50,811 nucleotides of DNA from Actinomadura fibrosa (GCF_900659615.1 NZ_CAACUY010000049.1:1-50811), one strand, 5' to 3'; counted from the first letter of the stretch, positions 10,015 through 18,099 are shown. Numbers and translations are program-made. The notes: generated from the letters alone by a model not told the origin.

Positions 10015-10022
10015 ACGTCCAC

Positions 10023-10051
10023 TTGCCTGACCGGCGTTCGTCGAAAATAAT
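10023..10051 (+). promoter_or_regulatory. Candidate sigma-70-type promoter between the dyad pairs
   Basis: TTGCCT (10023-10028) and AATAAT (10046-10051) are separated by 17 bp. Transcription would start near 10058 and run toward the HTH gene at 10362, leaving a leader of about 300 nt that contains the second dyad pair. Confidence 0.4.
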
Positions 10052-10104
10052 CAGAGGGTAGGTGTGGCACAGTGAGTTTTCCACGCGATCCAGTTGATCA
10101 GTAT

Positions 10105-10139
10105 TCGCAGGATGCGCGAAAGTTTCGCATGGCAAGCGA
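10105..10139. promoter_or_regulatory. Dyad box pair 3 (TCGC-N7-GCGA)
   Basis: Copies are TCGCAGGATGCGCGA (10105-10119) and TCGCATGGCAAGCGA (10125-10139), again 20 bp start to start. They sit downstream of the candidate -10, where a bound protein could block elongation. Confidence 0.6.
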
Positions 10140-10361
10140 GGATTCGATGCTACCGTTGCGACCACGTCGAGAAGATCGACCGCCCGCTGCATTCCTCGGC
10201 CGCTGTGCCCCCTCCCTTGTCGAACATTCCGTCGAGAGCGGGCGTGCCGGGCCTTTTCGGCGGCCGTCCCGCAGGCTCGCGCCCCCAGCCCGCAGCGACC
10301 GCCGGCCACGGGAGGTCCTTCCCGCCTCCGGCCGCGGCACCGCACCCACTGAGGACACCCC

Positions 10362-10766
10362 GTGACCGACCATACGATCGCCTACTCCTGGAGACTGCGG
10401 GAGGTCATGGCGACCCGCGGCCTGTACAACATCTCCGAACTGATCCCCATGCTGACCGCCCGCGGCATCACGCTGTCGGCCTCGCAGATCTACCGCCAGA
10501 TCGGCACCCGTCCCGAGCGCATGTCGCTGCTCCTGCTCGGCGCGCTCACCGACGCGCTCGACTGCACCGTCGAGGACCTGTGCAACTTCCGGGTGCAGAG
10601 CGCGTTCACCGCCAAGGGCACCGGCGGCCACGTGGTGGGCCGCCCGCCACCGGGCGCGCACGTCCAGTCGAACGCCCGCCCGCCGCGCCGGCGCCGCTAC
10701 CCGGTCGCCCCCACCGCGGCGACCGGCGCCGACCCCCGCGAAAGCGACGCCACCCGCACAGCCTGA
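10362..10766 (+). CDS. XRE/Cro-type HTH protein of the kind found with transposon recombinases (orphan)
   Basis: The N-terminal 70 residues, with IAYSWRLREVMATRGLYN, LTARGITLSASQIYRQI and LDCTVEDL, match a small actinobacterial Cro/CI-like HTH family. From memory, such genes often sit next to tyrosine recombinases in mobile units. No recombinase is visible in this window, so this may be a remnant or a solo regulator. The tail (about 80-134) is Pro/Arg-rich and looks disordered. The GTG start follows GAGG at a 7-nt spacing. The usual family pattern of SASQVYRLV...PERL is kept with small changes (SASQIYRQIGTRPERM), so the DNA-binding fold is probably intact. Dyad boxes lie 220-380 bp upstream; whether this protein binds them is unknown. 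Confidence 0.75.
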   Translation: MTDHTIAYSWRLREVMATRGLYNISELIPMLTARGITLSASQIYRQIGTRPERMSLLLLGALTDALDCTVEDLCNFRVQSAFTAKGTGGHVVGRPPPGAHVQSNARPPRRRRYPVAPTAATGADPRESDATRTA

Positions 10767-10871
10767 CCCACCCCGCGCGGGTGCCCGACGAGCGAAGCTC
10801 ACGACACAGCCGCCGCGGCCGAGCGTCCACCAGGCCACCCGCCCGCCGGGGCGCGCGTCAGGTGAGAGCGG

Positions 10872-11636
10872 TCAGGTGAGGGCGGTTAGGGCGGGGGCCA
10901 GGGTTTCCAACTGGTTCACGCCTTCGGTGAAGTCGGTGTTGATCGGGGCCATGAGGATCACGTGGTCGGCGCCCGCGGCCACGTGGGCGCGGATCGCCGC
11001 CGCGGCGGCGTCTGGGGCCTGGTCCGGTTCCAGGCGCTGGCCGACGAGGAGGAGCCGGTCCGGCCCCAGCGTCTCCCGGGCCTGTGCGGTGAAGGCCGGG
11101 GGTTGCATGGCGGGCAGTGCGCCGTCGGCGATCTCGCCCGCCAGCGCGACCATCTTCGGGCCGTTCGCGCCGAGGACCCGGGCGTAGGGGGCGTCCGGCG
11201 CGGGCGGTGAGGTCGGCGCGTCCATCCGGCCGACGTAGTCGCGCAGCATGGCGAGCGGCCTGCCGAACTCCCGGCCGGTGGCGGCCGCCTGCTCCGGGTA
11301 CCCGACGCCCAGGCCGAGGACGAAGCGGCCCGGATGGGCCTCGGCGAGCAGGGCCGCGGCGGCGTGCGCGGTCTGCGGCTCGCGGGCCCAGATGTTCGCG
11401 ATGCCGGTGCCGAACACCATCCGCTCGGTCGCGCCGAGCAGCAGGGCCACCTGGACGAGGGCGTCCTTGCCGCCGACGACCTCGTTCGTCCAGGCCGCGC
11501 GGTAGCCGGCGCGTTCCAGCCGGACGGCCGCCGCGCGCTGGGCGTCGTAGGGCGGCAGGCTGGTGAAGGAGACCGGCAGGCCCACGCCGACCGCCCCGAG
11601 GGCCTGGCGAGCCGTCTCGACCGCGGTGGTGGTCAC
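10872..11636 (-). CDS. LLM-class (luciferase-like, F420-type) oxidoreductase
   Basis: GTG 11636 overlaps the stop of the upstream SDR gene as GTGA. The 254-residue product shows the TIM-barrel luciferase-like pattern: GVGLPVSFTSLPPYDAQ, LERAGYRAAWTNEVVGGKDALVQ, TERMVFGTGIANIWARE, HPGRFVLGLGVGYPEQ and GANGPKMVALAGEIADGALP. These motifs match actinobacterial F420-dependent LLM proteins of the TIGR03620 type, which transfer hydride to or from small organic substrates in the cytosol. It is a little short of the usual 280-300 residues but has both barrel halves. Pairing with the SDR gene suggests one small oxidation/reduction pathway, probably controlled by the divergent LysR. The substrate cannot be told. 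Confidence 0.82.
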   Translation of the reverse strand: MTTTAVETARQALGAVGVGLPVSFTSLPPYDAQRAAAVRLERAGYRAAWTNEVVGGKDALVQVALLLGATERMVFGTGIANIWAREPQTAHAAAALLAEAHPGRFVLGLGVGYPEQAAATGREFGRPLAMLRDYVGRMDAPTSPPAPDAPYARVLGANGPKMVALAGEIADGALPAMQPPAFTAQARETLGPDRLLLVGQRLEPDQAPDAAAAAIRAHVAAGADHVILMAPINTDFTEGVNQLETLAPALTALT

Positions 11637-12568
11637 GAGAAGTAGTGCCCCTTGTCCAGGTCGGCGATAAGGCCGAGGCCGGCGGGATGCCAGTCGAGCC
11701 GCCGCCGGGTCGCCTCGCTCGACGCCGGGACGTCCATCGAGAAGATGGGGCCGAGGAAGCCGAAGTGGTCCGCCGCCTCCTCGTGGGGGACGGCCGTCAC
11801 CGGCAGGTCCAGGTGGCGGCCGATGGCCTCGGCGATGTCGCGGACCGGCACGCCCTCCTCGCCGACGCCGTGCAGCCGCGAGCCCGCGGGCGCGCGCTCC
11901 ACGGCCAGGCGGTACAGGTGCGCGGCGTCGGGCCGGTGGACGGCGGGCCAGCGGTTGGCGCCGTCGCCCGGGTAGGCGGAGACGCCCCGGGCGCGGGCGA
12001 CGGCGATGAGCATCGGCACGAAGCCGTGGTCGCCCTCGTCGTGGACGGTCGGCGGGAGCCGGACGGCCGAGACGCGGACGCCGCGTCCGGCGAACCGCAT
12101 CGCCGCCTCCTCGACAGCGAACCGCAGGCCCGCCAGGGAGTCCGGCTCGGGCACGCTGTCCTCCGTCGCGAGGCGGCCGGCCGCCAGCCCGCTGGTGCCG
12201 CCGGTGATGACGAGGGGCTTGCCGGATCCCGCGAGCGCCTCGCCGAGCGCCTCGACGGCGCGGCGGTCCTTGGCGGCCGCGCCGGCGAAGTCGATGCCGG
12301 CGCCGTCGATAACGCCCTCGCCGGCGGTGCGGTCGTCGAGCCCGTGGTCGAAGGCCGTGTGGACGACGCCGTCCGACGCCGCCGCCCCGGCACGGAGGCT
12401 GTCGAGGTCGTCCAGATCGCCGCGGTGCGCACGGGCTCCGGCGGCCGCGAGGGCGGCCTCGGCCCGGTCCGACCGCGCGAGGCCGAGGACCTCGTGTCCC
12501 GCGTCCAGCAGCTCGCGGACGACGGCGGTGCCGATGAACCCGGTCGCGCCGGTGACGAAAACACGCAT
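11633..12568 (-). CDS. NAD-dependent epimerase/dehydratase (extended SDR) family protein
   Basis: ATG 12568 starts directly with the Rossmann motif MRVFVTGATGFIGTAVVRELL (GATGFIG at residues 7-13) and follows a GGAGTG ribosome site; the longer upstream reading lacks one. The protein has 311 residues. It shows GDLDDLDSL, a central KPLVITGGTSG, and ends in a substrate domain with PAVHRPDAAHLYRLAVE. The classical YxxxK pair is not clear, so it belongs to the atypical SDR group (NAD(P)-binding, often reductase or isomerase-like). It is coupled to the LLM oxidoreductase through a GTGA overlap and is divergent from a LysR regulator 192 bp away. Confidence 0.84.
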   Translation of the reverse strand: MRVFVTGATGFIGTAVVRELLDAGHEVLGLARSDRAEAALAAAGARAHRGDLDDLDSLRAGAAASDGVVHTAFDHGLDDRTAGEGVIDGAGIDFAGAAAKDRRAVEALGEALAGSGKPLVITGGTSGLAAGRLATEDSVPEPDSLAGLRFAVEEAAMRFAGRGVRVSAVRLPPTVHDEGDHGFVPMLIAVARARGVSAYPGDGANRWPAVHRPDAAHLYRLAVERAPAGSRLHGVGEEGVPVRDIAEAIGRHLDLPVTAVPHEEAADHFGFLGPIFSMDVPASSEATRRRLDWHPAGLGLIADLDKGHYFS

Positions 12569-12659
12569 GGGTGCACTCCGTTCGAGGATGGGGAGCCGGG
12601 CCCGGAGGTCGGTGCCCCGGGCCGGTGCCCTCACTGTGCGTCCGCGGAGCGCGGCGGGT

Positions 12660-12720
12660 CCAATGAATGTTTCGCAAGGCGCGTTACGGTTCGCGTATCA
12701 CCGCAGGTCACGGTCATTGG
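12660..12720. promoter_or_regulatory. Candidate LysR operator in the SDR/lysR divergent region
   Basis: CCAATGA (12660-12666) and TCATTGG (12714-12720) form a perfect 7-bp inverted repeat about 47 bp apart. TTCGC is repeated 20 bp apart between the arms. It lies midway between the divergent starts, where a LysR protein typically binds. The assignment is an inference. Confidence 0.3.
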
Positions 12721-12760
12721 CCCGGGGCTCGTCCGGGGAGGCCGCGGGTACGCTCGGGGC

Positions 12761-13675
12761 ATGACCGACGCGTCCGAGACCGCGGGCGACCTCGACCTGC
12801 GGCTGGTGCGGTGCTTCACCGCCGTCGCCGAGCACGGGCACTTCGGGCGGGCCGCCGCCGCGCTGCACCTCACGCAGCCGTCGCTGAGCCGGCAGCTCCG
12901 CCGGCTCGAACGGCAGCTCGGCGCCCGCCTCGTGGACCGGACCCCGCGGGGCAGCCGCCTCACCGCGGCGGGCGAGGTGTTCCTGCCGCTCGCGACGGCG
13001 CTGCTGAGCTCGGCCGCCGAGGCCGCGGCGCGGACCCGGGCCGCCGCGCGGCCCGACCTGGTCACGGTCGGGTACACGGCGGGCCTGATCGTGACCGCGG
13101 CGGTGCGGGAGCTGCGGCGCCGGCATCCCGACGCGGAGGTGCGCACCCTGCACCTGCGCTGGGACGAGCCGCGCGCCGCCCTCCTCGACCACCGCGTGGA
13201 CGCGGTCGTGACCCGGCTGCCGTTCCCCACCGACCGGCTCGACGTGACCGTCCTCCACGACGAGCCCAGGATGCTGCTGGTGCCGCGCGACCACCGGCTC
13301 GCCGGGAAGGAGTCGGTCACCCTCGACGACATCGCCGACGAGCCCGTCCCGCGGGTGCGGCGCTCCGACCCCGCCCTGAACGCCTACTGGCGCATCGACC
13401 CCCGGCCCGGCGGACGGCCCGCGCCCGACGGCCCCCTCATCGAGGCCGTGGAGGACAAGTTCGAGGTCATCGCCGCCGGGGAGGCCGTGGCGATCGTCGC
13501 CGGGCGCGCCGGCGCCGTGCTGCGTCCCGACCTCACGCTGGTCCCGCTGGAGGGCGTCGAGCCGAGCCACGTCGTGCTGGCCACCCGCGCCGGCGACCGC
13601 GGCCGCCTCGTCGCGGCCTTCCGCAGGTGCGCACGCGCGCACATCACCGGTGGCGGAACGCCCGGAACAGCGTGA
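12761..13675 (+). CDS. LysR-family transcriptional regulator
   Basis: The 304-residue product opens with a winged HTH: DLRLVRCFTAVAEHGHFGRAAAALHLTQPSLSRQLRRLERQLG, then LVDRTPRGSRLTAAGEVF (residues about 12-70), a textbook LysR N-terminus. Residues about 95-295 form the periplasmic-binding-like effector domain with TVGYTAGLI, HLRWDEPRAALLDHRVDAVVTRLP and MLLVPRDHRLAGKESV. ATG 12761 is chosen because the HTH begins about 11 residues later; the frame is open upstream without a ribosome site. It probably controls the divergent SDR-LLM pair and itself. The effector is unknown. Confidence 0.9.
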   Translation: MTDASETAGDLDLRLVRCFTAVAEHGHFGRAAAALHLTQPSLSRQLRRLERQLGARLVDRTPRGSRLTAAGEVFLPLATALLSSAAEAAARTRAAARPDLVTVGYTAGLIVTAAVRELRRRHPDAEVRTLHLRWDEPRAALLDHRVDAVVTRLPFPTDRLDVTVLHDEPRMLLVPRDHRLAGKESVTLDDIADEPVPRVRRSDPALNAYWRIDPRPGGRPAPDGPLIEAVEDKFEVIAAGEAVAIVAGRAGAVLRPDLTLVPLEGVEPSHVVLATRAGDRGRLVAAFRRCARAHITGGGTPGTA

Positions 13676-13687
13676 GATGCTGCACGG

Positions 13688-14326
13688 ATGACGACCGGGC
13701 CCGCCGAACCGCCGCCGCGCCGCAGGCGCGGGCGCCCCGGCTACGACCAGTCGGCGATCCTGCGCGCGGCGGTGGAGCTGTTCAACCGCAAGGGGTACGA
13801 CGCCACGAGCGTGGGCGACCTCGCCAAGGAGCTGGGCCTGACGAAGCCCGCCATCTACCACCACGTCACCGGCAAGGAGCAGCTGCTCGGCGAGGCCCTG
13901 GACGACGCGCTCGACGAGCTCACCGCCGTCGTGACCGAGGCCTCCCGGGAGCGCGCCGGGGCCACGGCCTACGAGCGGCTGCGCGAGGTGGTGCGGCGCA
14001 GCGTCGAGGTGCTGGTGGCGCACCAGCCGTCCGTCACGCTCCTGCTGCGCGTGCGGGGCAACAGCGAGGTCGAGCTGGCCGCGCTGGAGCGGCGGCGCTG
14101 GCTCGACGACCGGCTCGCCGCGCTCGTCGCGGACGCGGTCGCGGAGGGCGCGCTGCGCGCCGACGTGCCGCCCGCGCTGGTGAGCCGGCTGCTGTTCGGC
14201 ATGGTGAACTCGCTGGTCGAGTGGTACCGGCCGGACGGCGCCTACGACCCGGCGACGGTCGCCGACGCCATCACGACCCTCGCCTTCGACGGCCTCGCCC
14301 GTGGTGAGCGCGGTCAGGCGTCGTAG
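13688..14326 (+). CDS. paaR: TetR-family repressor of phenylacetate catabolism (PaaR)
   Basis: This is a 212-residue TetR protein. After a basic N-terminus (PPPRRRRGRPGYD), the HTH reads ILRAAVELFNRKGYDATSVGDLAKELGLTKPAIYHHVTGKEQLL (about 25-68). The rest is helical and ligand-binding. Its position next to paaE (the 3' ends overlap by 13 bp) and the TetR-type palindrome in the paaA-paaZ promoter region support the PaaR assignment. In actinobacteria PaaR represses paa genes and is released by phenylacetyl-CoA. Only 12 nt separate it from the LysR stop, but the genes look functionally unrelated. The call is family plus context; binding is not shown. Confidence 0.82.
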   Translation: MTTGPAEPPPRRRRGRPGYDQSAILRAAVELFNRKGYDATSVGDLAKELGLTKPAIYHHVTGKEQLLGEALDDALDELTAVVTEASRERAGATAYERLREVVRRSVEVLVAHQPSVTLLLRVRGNSEVELAALERRRWLDDRLAALVADAVAEGALRADVPPALVSRLLFGMVNSLVEWYRPDGAYDPATVADAITTLAFDGLARGERGQAS

Positions 14327-15405
14327 TCCACCGTCACCCGGTCGCCGACCGGGAAGGACTGGCAGGTCAGGACGAAACCGGCGGCGACCTCGGACGGTTC
14401 CAGGGCGTAGTTGCGGCGCATGTCGGCCTCGCCTTCGCGGACGGCGGCGCGGCACGTCCCGCAGACGCCGCCCTTGCAGGCGAACGGCAGGTCGGCGCGC
14501 GCGGCCTGGGCGCCGTCGAGGATCGTCGCCGCGCGGGACACGGTCGTGGTGGTGCGCAGGCCGTCCAGGATCGTCGTGAGCTCGGTGGTCGCCCCGGACG
14601 GGAGGCCGTCCTCGACGCGGCGGGGCTCGGGCGGCGGGGCGTCGACGTAGAAGAGCTCGACGTGAACGCGGTCCGCGGGCACGCCGAGGTCGGTGAGGAC
14701 GGTCCGCGCGTCCTCGACCATCCGCAGCGGGCCGCAGACCCAGACGTGGTCGAAGACCTCGACGGGCACGAGTCCGGTGAGGAGGCGGCGCAGCCGGCCG
14801 GCGTCGAGGCGGCCGGAGAACAGCTCGACCTCGCGCGGCTCCCGGGAGAGCACGTGGACGGTCTGGAGCCGGGGGCCATACCGGTTCTTCAGGTCGCCGA
14901 GTTCCTCGGTGAACATCACGGTGCGGCTCGTCCGGTTGCCGTAGAGGAGGGAGACCTGCGCGCGGGGGTGGGTGAGGACGGTCGAGGCGACTGACAGCAT
15001 GGGGGTGATGCCCGATCCGGCGGCGATGCACAGGTGCCGCTCGCCGCCTTCCGGGTCGGCCTGCCAGGAGCCGGAGGGAGCCTGCACGTCGATCCGCGTG
15101 CCCGGCACGACCTCGCGGACGAGCCAGGACGAGAACAGCCCGTCCGGGATCTCGCGGACGCCGATCCGCGGTGCGGCGCCCGCCGGCGCGCAGATCGAGT
15201 AGGACCGGCGCTCCTCCCGCCCGCCGATGACGCGGCGCAGCGTGAGCGACTGGCCCGCCCGGAACGCGAACGTGTCGCGCAGCCCGTCCGGCACCGCGAA
15301 CGTGATCGCCGCGGCGTCGTCGCAGAGCCGGTCCACCGCCGCGACGGTCAGCGTGTGGAAGGCGGCCGACCGGGACGGCGCGGCGGCCGGCGCGGGGGTG
15401 GGCAT
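14314..15405 (-). CDS. paaE: 1,2-phenylacetyl-CoA epoxidase reductase subunit PaaE
   Basis: The 363-residue protein passes electrons from NADPH to the PaaABCD oxygenase. It has an FAD domain with RRSYSICA (about 67-74), an NAD(P) domain with CIAAGSGITPMLSV and VWVCGPLRMV, and a C-terminal plant-type ferredoxin. The ferredoxin ligands are visible as Cys310, Cys315 and Cys318 in ACKGGVCGTCR and Cys348 in LTCQS. The order FNR domain then ferredoxin is the PaaE layout and the length is typical. It is the last gene of paaABCDE, one nucleotide after paaD. Its 3' end overlaps paaR convergently. Confidence 0.95.
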   Translation of the reverse strand: MPTPAPAAAPSRSAAFHTLTVAAVDRLCDDAAAITFAVPDGLRDTFAFRAGQSLTLRRVIGGREERRSYSICAPAGAAPRIGVREIPDGLFSSWLVREVVPGTRIDVQAPSGSWQADPEGGERHLCIAAGSGITPMLSVASTVLTHPRAQVSLLYGNRTSRTVMFTEELGDLKNRYGPRLQTVHVLSREPREVELFSGRLDAGRLRRLLTGLVPVEVFDHVWVCGPLRMVEDARTVLTDLGVPADRVHVELFYVDAPPPEPRRVEDGLPSGATTELTTILDGLRTTTTVSRAATILDGAQAARADLPFACKGGVCGTCRAAVREGEADMRRNYALEPSEVAAGFVLTCQSFPVGDRVTVDYDA

Positions 15406-15406
15406 G

Positions 15407-15913
15407 TCAGATCTCCTTGACGTGCTCGAACGGTTCGAGGCAGCCGGTGCAGCGGTAGAGGGCCTTGCAGGCGGTGGCGCCGAACTCCGAGGTCAGCCGG
15501 GTCGCCGCCGAGCCGCAGCGCGGGCAGGACGGGGCGCGGCGGGGCGGGCCGAGCGTGAGCGCCACGGGCCCGGTGCGGCGGGGCGCGGGACCGGGCGCCG
15601 ACAGCCCGGCGTCGCGGAGCGCGGCCCGGCCCCGCTCGGAGATCCAGTCGCTGGACCACGGCGGGTCGAGGACGACCCGGATCTCCACGCGGGCGAACCC
15701 GGCGTCGTTCAGCCTGTGGACGAGGTCGTCGCGCATGGTCGCCATGGCGGGGCAGCCGGTGTAGGTCGGGGTGATCGACACGACGACCGCGTCGCCGTCC
15801 AGCTCGACGCCGCGCAGGACGCCGAGGTCGGCGAGGGTCAGCATCGGCATCTCCGGGTCGCGGACCTGCTCGGCCGCCTCGACCGCGCGCTCCCGGGCCG
15901 TCACGGCGCTCAC
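15407..15913 (-). CDS. paaD: 1,2-phenylacetyl-CoA epoxidase assembly protein PaaD
   Basis: GTG 15913 overlaps the paaC stop (GTGA); the longer upstream frame is only a shadow of paaC. The 168-residue product shows the MIP18/DUF59 pattern MLTLADLGVLRGVELDGDAVVVSITPTYTGCPAM with a conserved Cys. A C-terminal zinc-ribbon-like part follows, with CPRCGS and CKALYRCTGCLEPF. PaaD is thought to help mature the metal centre of the epoxidase, as SUF-linked DUF59 proteins do. It lies between paaC and paaE as in most paa operons. Confidence 0.94.
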   Translation of the reverse strand: MSAVTARERAVEAAEQVRDPEMPMLTLADLGVLRGVELDGDAVVVSITPTYTGCPAMATMRDDLVHRLNDAGFARVEIRVVLDPPWSSDWISERGRAALRDAGLSAPGPAPRRTGPVALTLGPPRRAPSCPRCGSAATRLTSEFGATACKALYRCTGCLEPFEHVKEI

Positions 15914-16839
15914 CAGCGCCCGTTCGGATGGGCGCGGGCGACGACCTGCATCTCCGCGAGGAGCAGGCCGAAGGCCTCGGTGTGCGTGCCGTGGCGGCCC
16001 GTCCGCCCGGCGACGCCGGCGAGCGGCGGGCGGTCCGGGCGGTCGACGCCGCTCACGGCGAGGACCTGGTCGAGGACGGCGTCCACCTCGCCGCGCAGGG
16101 ACGCCGGATCGACGCCGGCGCCGGCGCGCGCCACGGACACCTCGACCGGATGGGCGGTGACGAGCTCGTCCAGCAGCGGCCACAGGGCGTCGAGGGCGGT
16201 GACGAGACGGCGCCGCGACTCCTCGGTGCCCTGCGCGAGGGTGAGGAACCAGCGTCCGGCCCAGTCGCGGTGGTAGGCGACCTCCTTGACGCCCTTGCCC
16301 GCCACCGCGGCGAGCACCGCGTCGGCGCTGCCGCGGAGCCGCTCCAGCAGCGCGAGCCGCGCCACCGAGAACAGCAGCAGCCGCACGACGGCGTGGGCGA
16401 AGTCGCCGTTCGGCACCTCGGCGAGGCGGACGTTGCGGAACGCGCCCGCCTCGCGGAAGAAGGCGAGCGCGTCCTCGGCGGGCACCGGCGAGCCCTCAGG
16501 AAGGACGGGGACGGCGCCGGGGTCGGCGGCGGCGGCCCGCGCCAGCAGCAGGCGCGCCTGCCCGAGGAGGTCGAGGGCGATGTTCGCGAGCGCGATGTCC
16601 TCTTCGAGATCCGGCGCGCGGCTGCACCACTCGGCGAGGCGCTGCGACATGATCAGCGCGTCGTCGCCGAGCATGAGGCAGTACGCGGCGAGCTCGGCGG
16701 GGTCGGTGCCCGCCGGCACGGTGGTGTCGACGCCGGCGAGGGGGTCCTCGAAGCCGGTGCCGAACGCCCACTGCGAGGAGTCGCCGCCGAGATCCCCGTC
16801 GATCAGCCCGTCGAAGACGCTGCCGTGGTCGTCGCTCAT
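15910..16839 (-). CDS. paaC: 1,2-phenylacetyl-CoA epoxidase structural subunit PaaC
   Basis: This 309-residue helical protein has the PaaC signature: LGDDALIMSQRLAEWCSRAPDLEEDIALANIALDLLGQAR, FREAGAFRNVRLAEVPNGDFAHAVVR and VKEVAYHRDWAGRWFLTLAQGTEESRRR. PaaC forms a heterodimer with PaaA and resembles ferritin-like oxygenases but is catalytically silent. The N-terminal 35 residues are a poorly conserved acidic extension. It starts at ATG 16839, 10 nt after paaB, and its stop overlaps the paaD start. Confidence 0.95.
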   Translation of the reverse strand: MSDDHGSVFDGLIDGDLGGDSSQWAFGTGFEDPLAGVDTTVPAGTDPAELAAYCLMLGDDALIMSQRLAEWCSRAPDLEEDIALANIALDLLGQARLLLARAAAADPGAVPVLPEGSPVPAEDALAFFREAGAFRNVRLAEVPNGDFAHAVVRLLLFSVARLALLERLRGSADAVLAAVAGKGVKEVAYHRDWAGRWFLTLAQGTEESRRRLVTALDALWPLLDELVTAHPVEVSVARAGAGVDPASLRGEVDAVLDQVLAVSGVDRPDRPPLAGVAGRTGRHGTHTEAFGLLLAEMQVVARAHPNGRW

Positions 16840-16849
16840 GGGTGCCCCC

Positions 16850-17143
16850 TCACATGTGCGGGACGTTCTCGGGGATCTCGTAGAACGTCGGGTGCCGGTA
16901 GACCTTGTCGCCGTTCGGCGCGAACAGGGGGTCCTTCTCGTCCGGGCTGGACGCGGTGATCGCGTCGGCGCGCACGACCCAGATGCTCACGCCCTCGTTG
17001 CGCCGGGTGTAGACGTCGCGGGCGTGCCGCAGCGCCATCGCGTCGTCGGGGGCGTGCAGCGACCCGACGTGCACGTGGTTGAGGCCGCGCTTGCCGCGGA
17101 CGAACACCTCGTACAGCGGCCATTCCCGCCGGTCGGCGCTCAT
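16850..17143 (-). CDS. paaB: 1,2-phenylacetyl-CoA epoxidase subunit PaaB
   Basis: ATG 17143 overlaps the paaA stop as ATGA. The 97-residue product contains WPLYEVFVRGKRGLNHVHVGSLHAPDDAMALRHARDVYTRR and ends with FAPNGDKVYRHPTFYEIP, both typical of PaaB. It is a small structural subunit linking PaaAC heterodimers. The surrounding longer open frame is antisense or out-of-frame reading of paaA and is not coding. Confidence 0.95.
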   Translation of the reverse strand: MSADRREWPLYEVFVRGKRGLNHVHVGSLHAPDDAMALRHARDVYTRRNEGVSIWVVRADAITASSPDEKDPLFAPNGDKVYRHPTFYEIPENVPHM

Positions 17144-18099
17144 CGGGCCGCCTCCCCGGCGGAGCGCTCCGCGAACGCGGTCGCGGCCTCGCGCACCCAG
17201 GCGCCGTCCTCGTGCGCGGCGCGGCGGTGCGCCAGCCGCTGCGCGTTGCACGGCCCGTCGCCCCGGATGACGGCGGCGAACTCGTCCCAGTCCGGCTCGC
17301 CGAAGTCGTAGTGGCCGCGCTCCTCGTTCCAGCGCAGCTCGGGATCGGGCAGCGTCACGCCGAGCGCCTCCGCCTGCGGGACGGTCATGTCGACGAACTT
17401 CTGGCGCAGCTCGTCGTTGGAGTTGCGCTTGACGCCCCACGCCATCGACCGCTCCGTGTTGGTCGACTGCGCGTCCGGCGGGCCGAACATCATCAGCGAC
17501 GGCCACCAGAACCGGTCCACCGACTCCTGCACCATCTCCCGCTGGGCGTCCGTGCCGCGCATCATCGTCATGAGCAGCTCGTAGCCCTGCCGCTGGTGGA
17601 AGGACTCCTCCTTGCAGATGCGGATCATGGCGCGGCCGTACGGGCCGTAGGACGTGCGGCACAGCGGCACCTGGTTGCAGATCGCGGCGCCGTCGACGAG
17701 CCAGCCGATCGTCCCGACGTCGGCGTAGGACAGCGTCGGGTAGTTGAAGATCGACGAGTACTTCTGCCGGCCGGCGAGCAGCAGCTCGGTCAGCTCGGCG
17801 CGGGAGACGCCGAGGGTCTCGCACGCCGAGTACAGGTACAGGCCGTGCCCGGCCTCGTCCTGCACCTTGGCGAGCAGGATCGCCTTGCGCCGCAGCGACG
17901 GGGCGCGCCCGATCCAGGCGCCCTCCGGCTGCATGCCGATGATCTCCGAGTGGGCGTGCTGGGCGATCTGGCGGACGAGCGTCCGGCGGTAGGCGTCCGG
18001 CATCCAGTCGCGGGGCTCGATGCGGTCGTTGCGCGCGATGGTCGCGTCGAACGCCTCCTGGAGGCCCTCCATATCCGGCTCCGCCGGGGTCGTGGTCAT
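17140..18099 (-). CDS. paaA: 1,2-phenylacetyl-CoA epoxidase catalytic subunit PaaA
   Basis: The 319-residue oxygenase subunit inserts one O2-derived oxygen into the aromatic ring of phenylacetyl-CoA. The di-iron ferritin-like motifs are visible: HSEIIGMQPEGAWI, KVQDEAGHGLYLYSACETLG (a DExxH ligand set) and ICKEESFHQRQGYELL (an ExxxH set). The rest follows PaaA closely (SYADVGTIGWLVDGAA, FWWPSLMMFGPPD). It is the first gene of the operon, with ATG 18099 after GGAGGGACC. A PaaR-like palindrome lies about 30 bp upstream. Confidence 0.96.
   Translation of the reverse strand: MTTTPAEPDMEGLQEAFDATIARNDRIEPRDWMPDAYRRTLVRQIAQHAHSEIIGMQPEGAWIGRAPSLRRKAILLAKVQDEAGHGLYLYSACETLGVSRAELTELLLAGRQKYSSIFNYPTLSYADVGTIGWLVDGAAICNQVPLCRTSYGPYGRAMIRICKEESFHQRQGYELLMTMMRGTDAQREMVQESVDRFWWPSLMMFGPPDAQSTNTERSMAWGVKRNSNDELRQKFVDMTVPQAEALGVTLPDPELRWNEERGHYDFGEPDWDEFAAVIRGDGPCNAQRLAHRRAAHEDGAWVREAATAFAERSAGEAAR

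Larger units (their letters stand above)
9850..10361. other. Regulatory-looking intergenic region with no convincing gene
   Basis: These 512 bases are locally poorer in GC than the flanks. They contain four TCGC-N7-GCGA dyads in two pairs and a sigma-70-like promoter between the pairs. A 97-codon frame (10072-10365) ends in a GTGA overlap with the next gene, but its codons often end in A or T, unlike every other gene here, so I do not call it. A leader RNA is possible. Confidence 0.5.

Noticed and set aside
10072..10365. A 97-codon frame ending in a GTGA overlap with the HTH gene
   Set aside because: The overlap looks like coupling, but many codons end in A or T, unlike every other gene here, and the product resembles nothing. 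I treat it as leader sequence.
11645..12760. Long + strand extension upstream of the LysR HTH
   Set aside because: It is antisense to the SDR gene; LysR homology starts just after ATG 12761.
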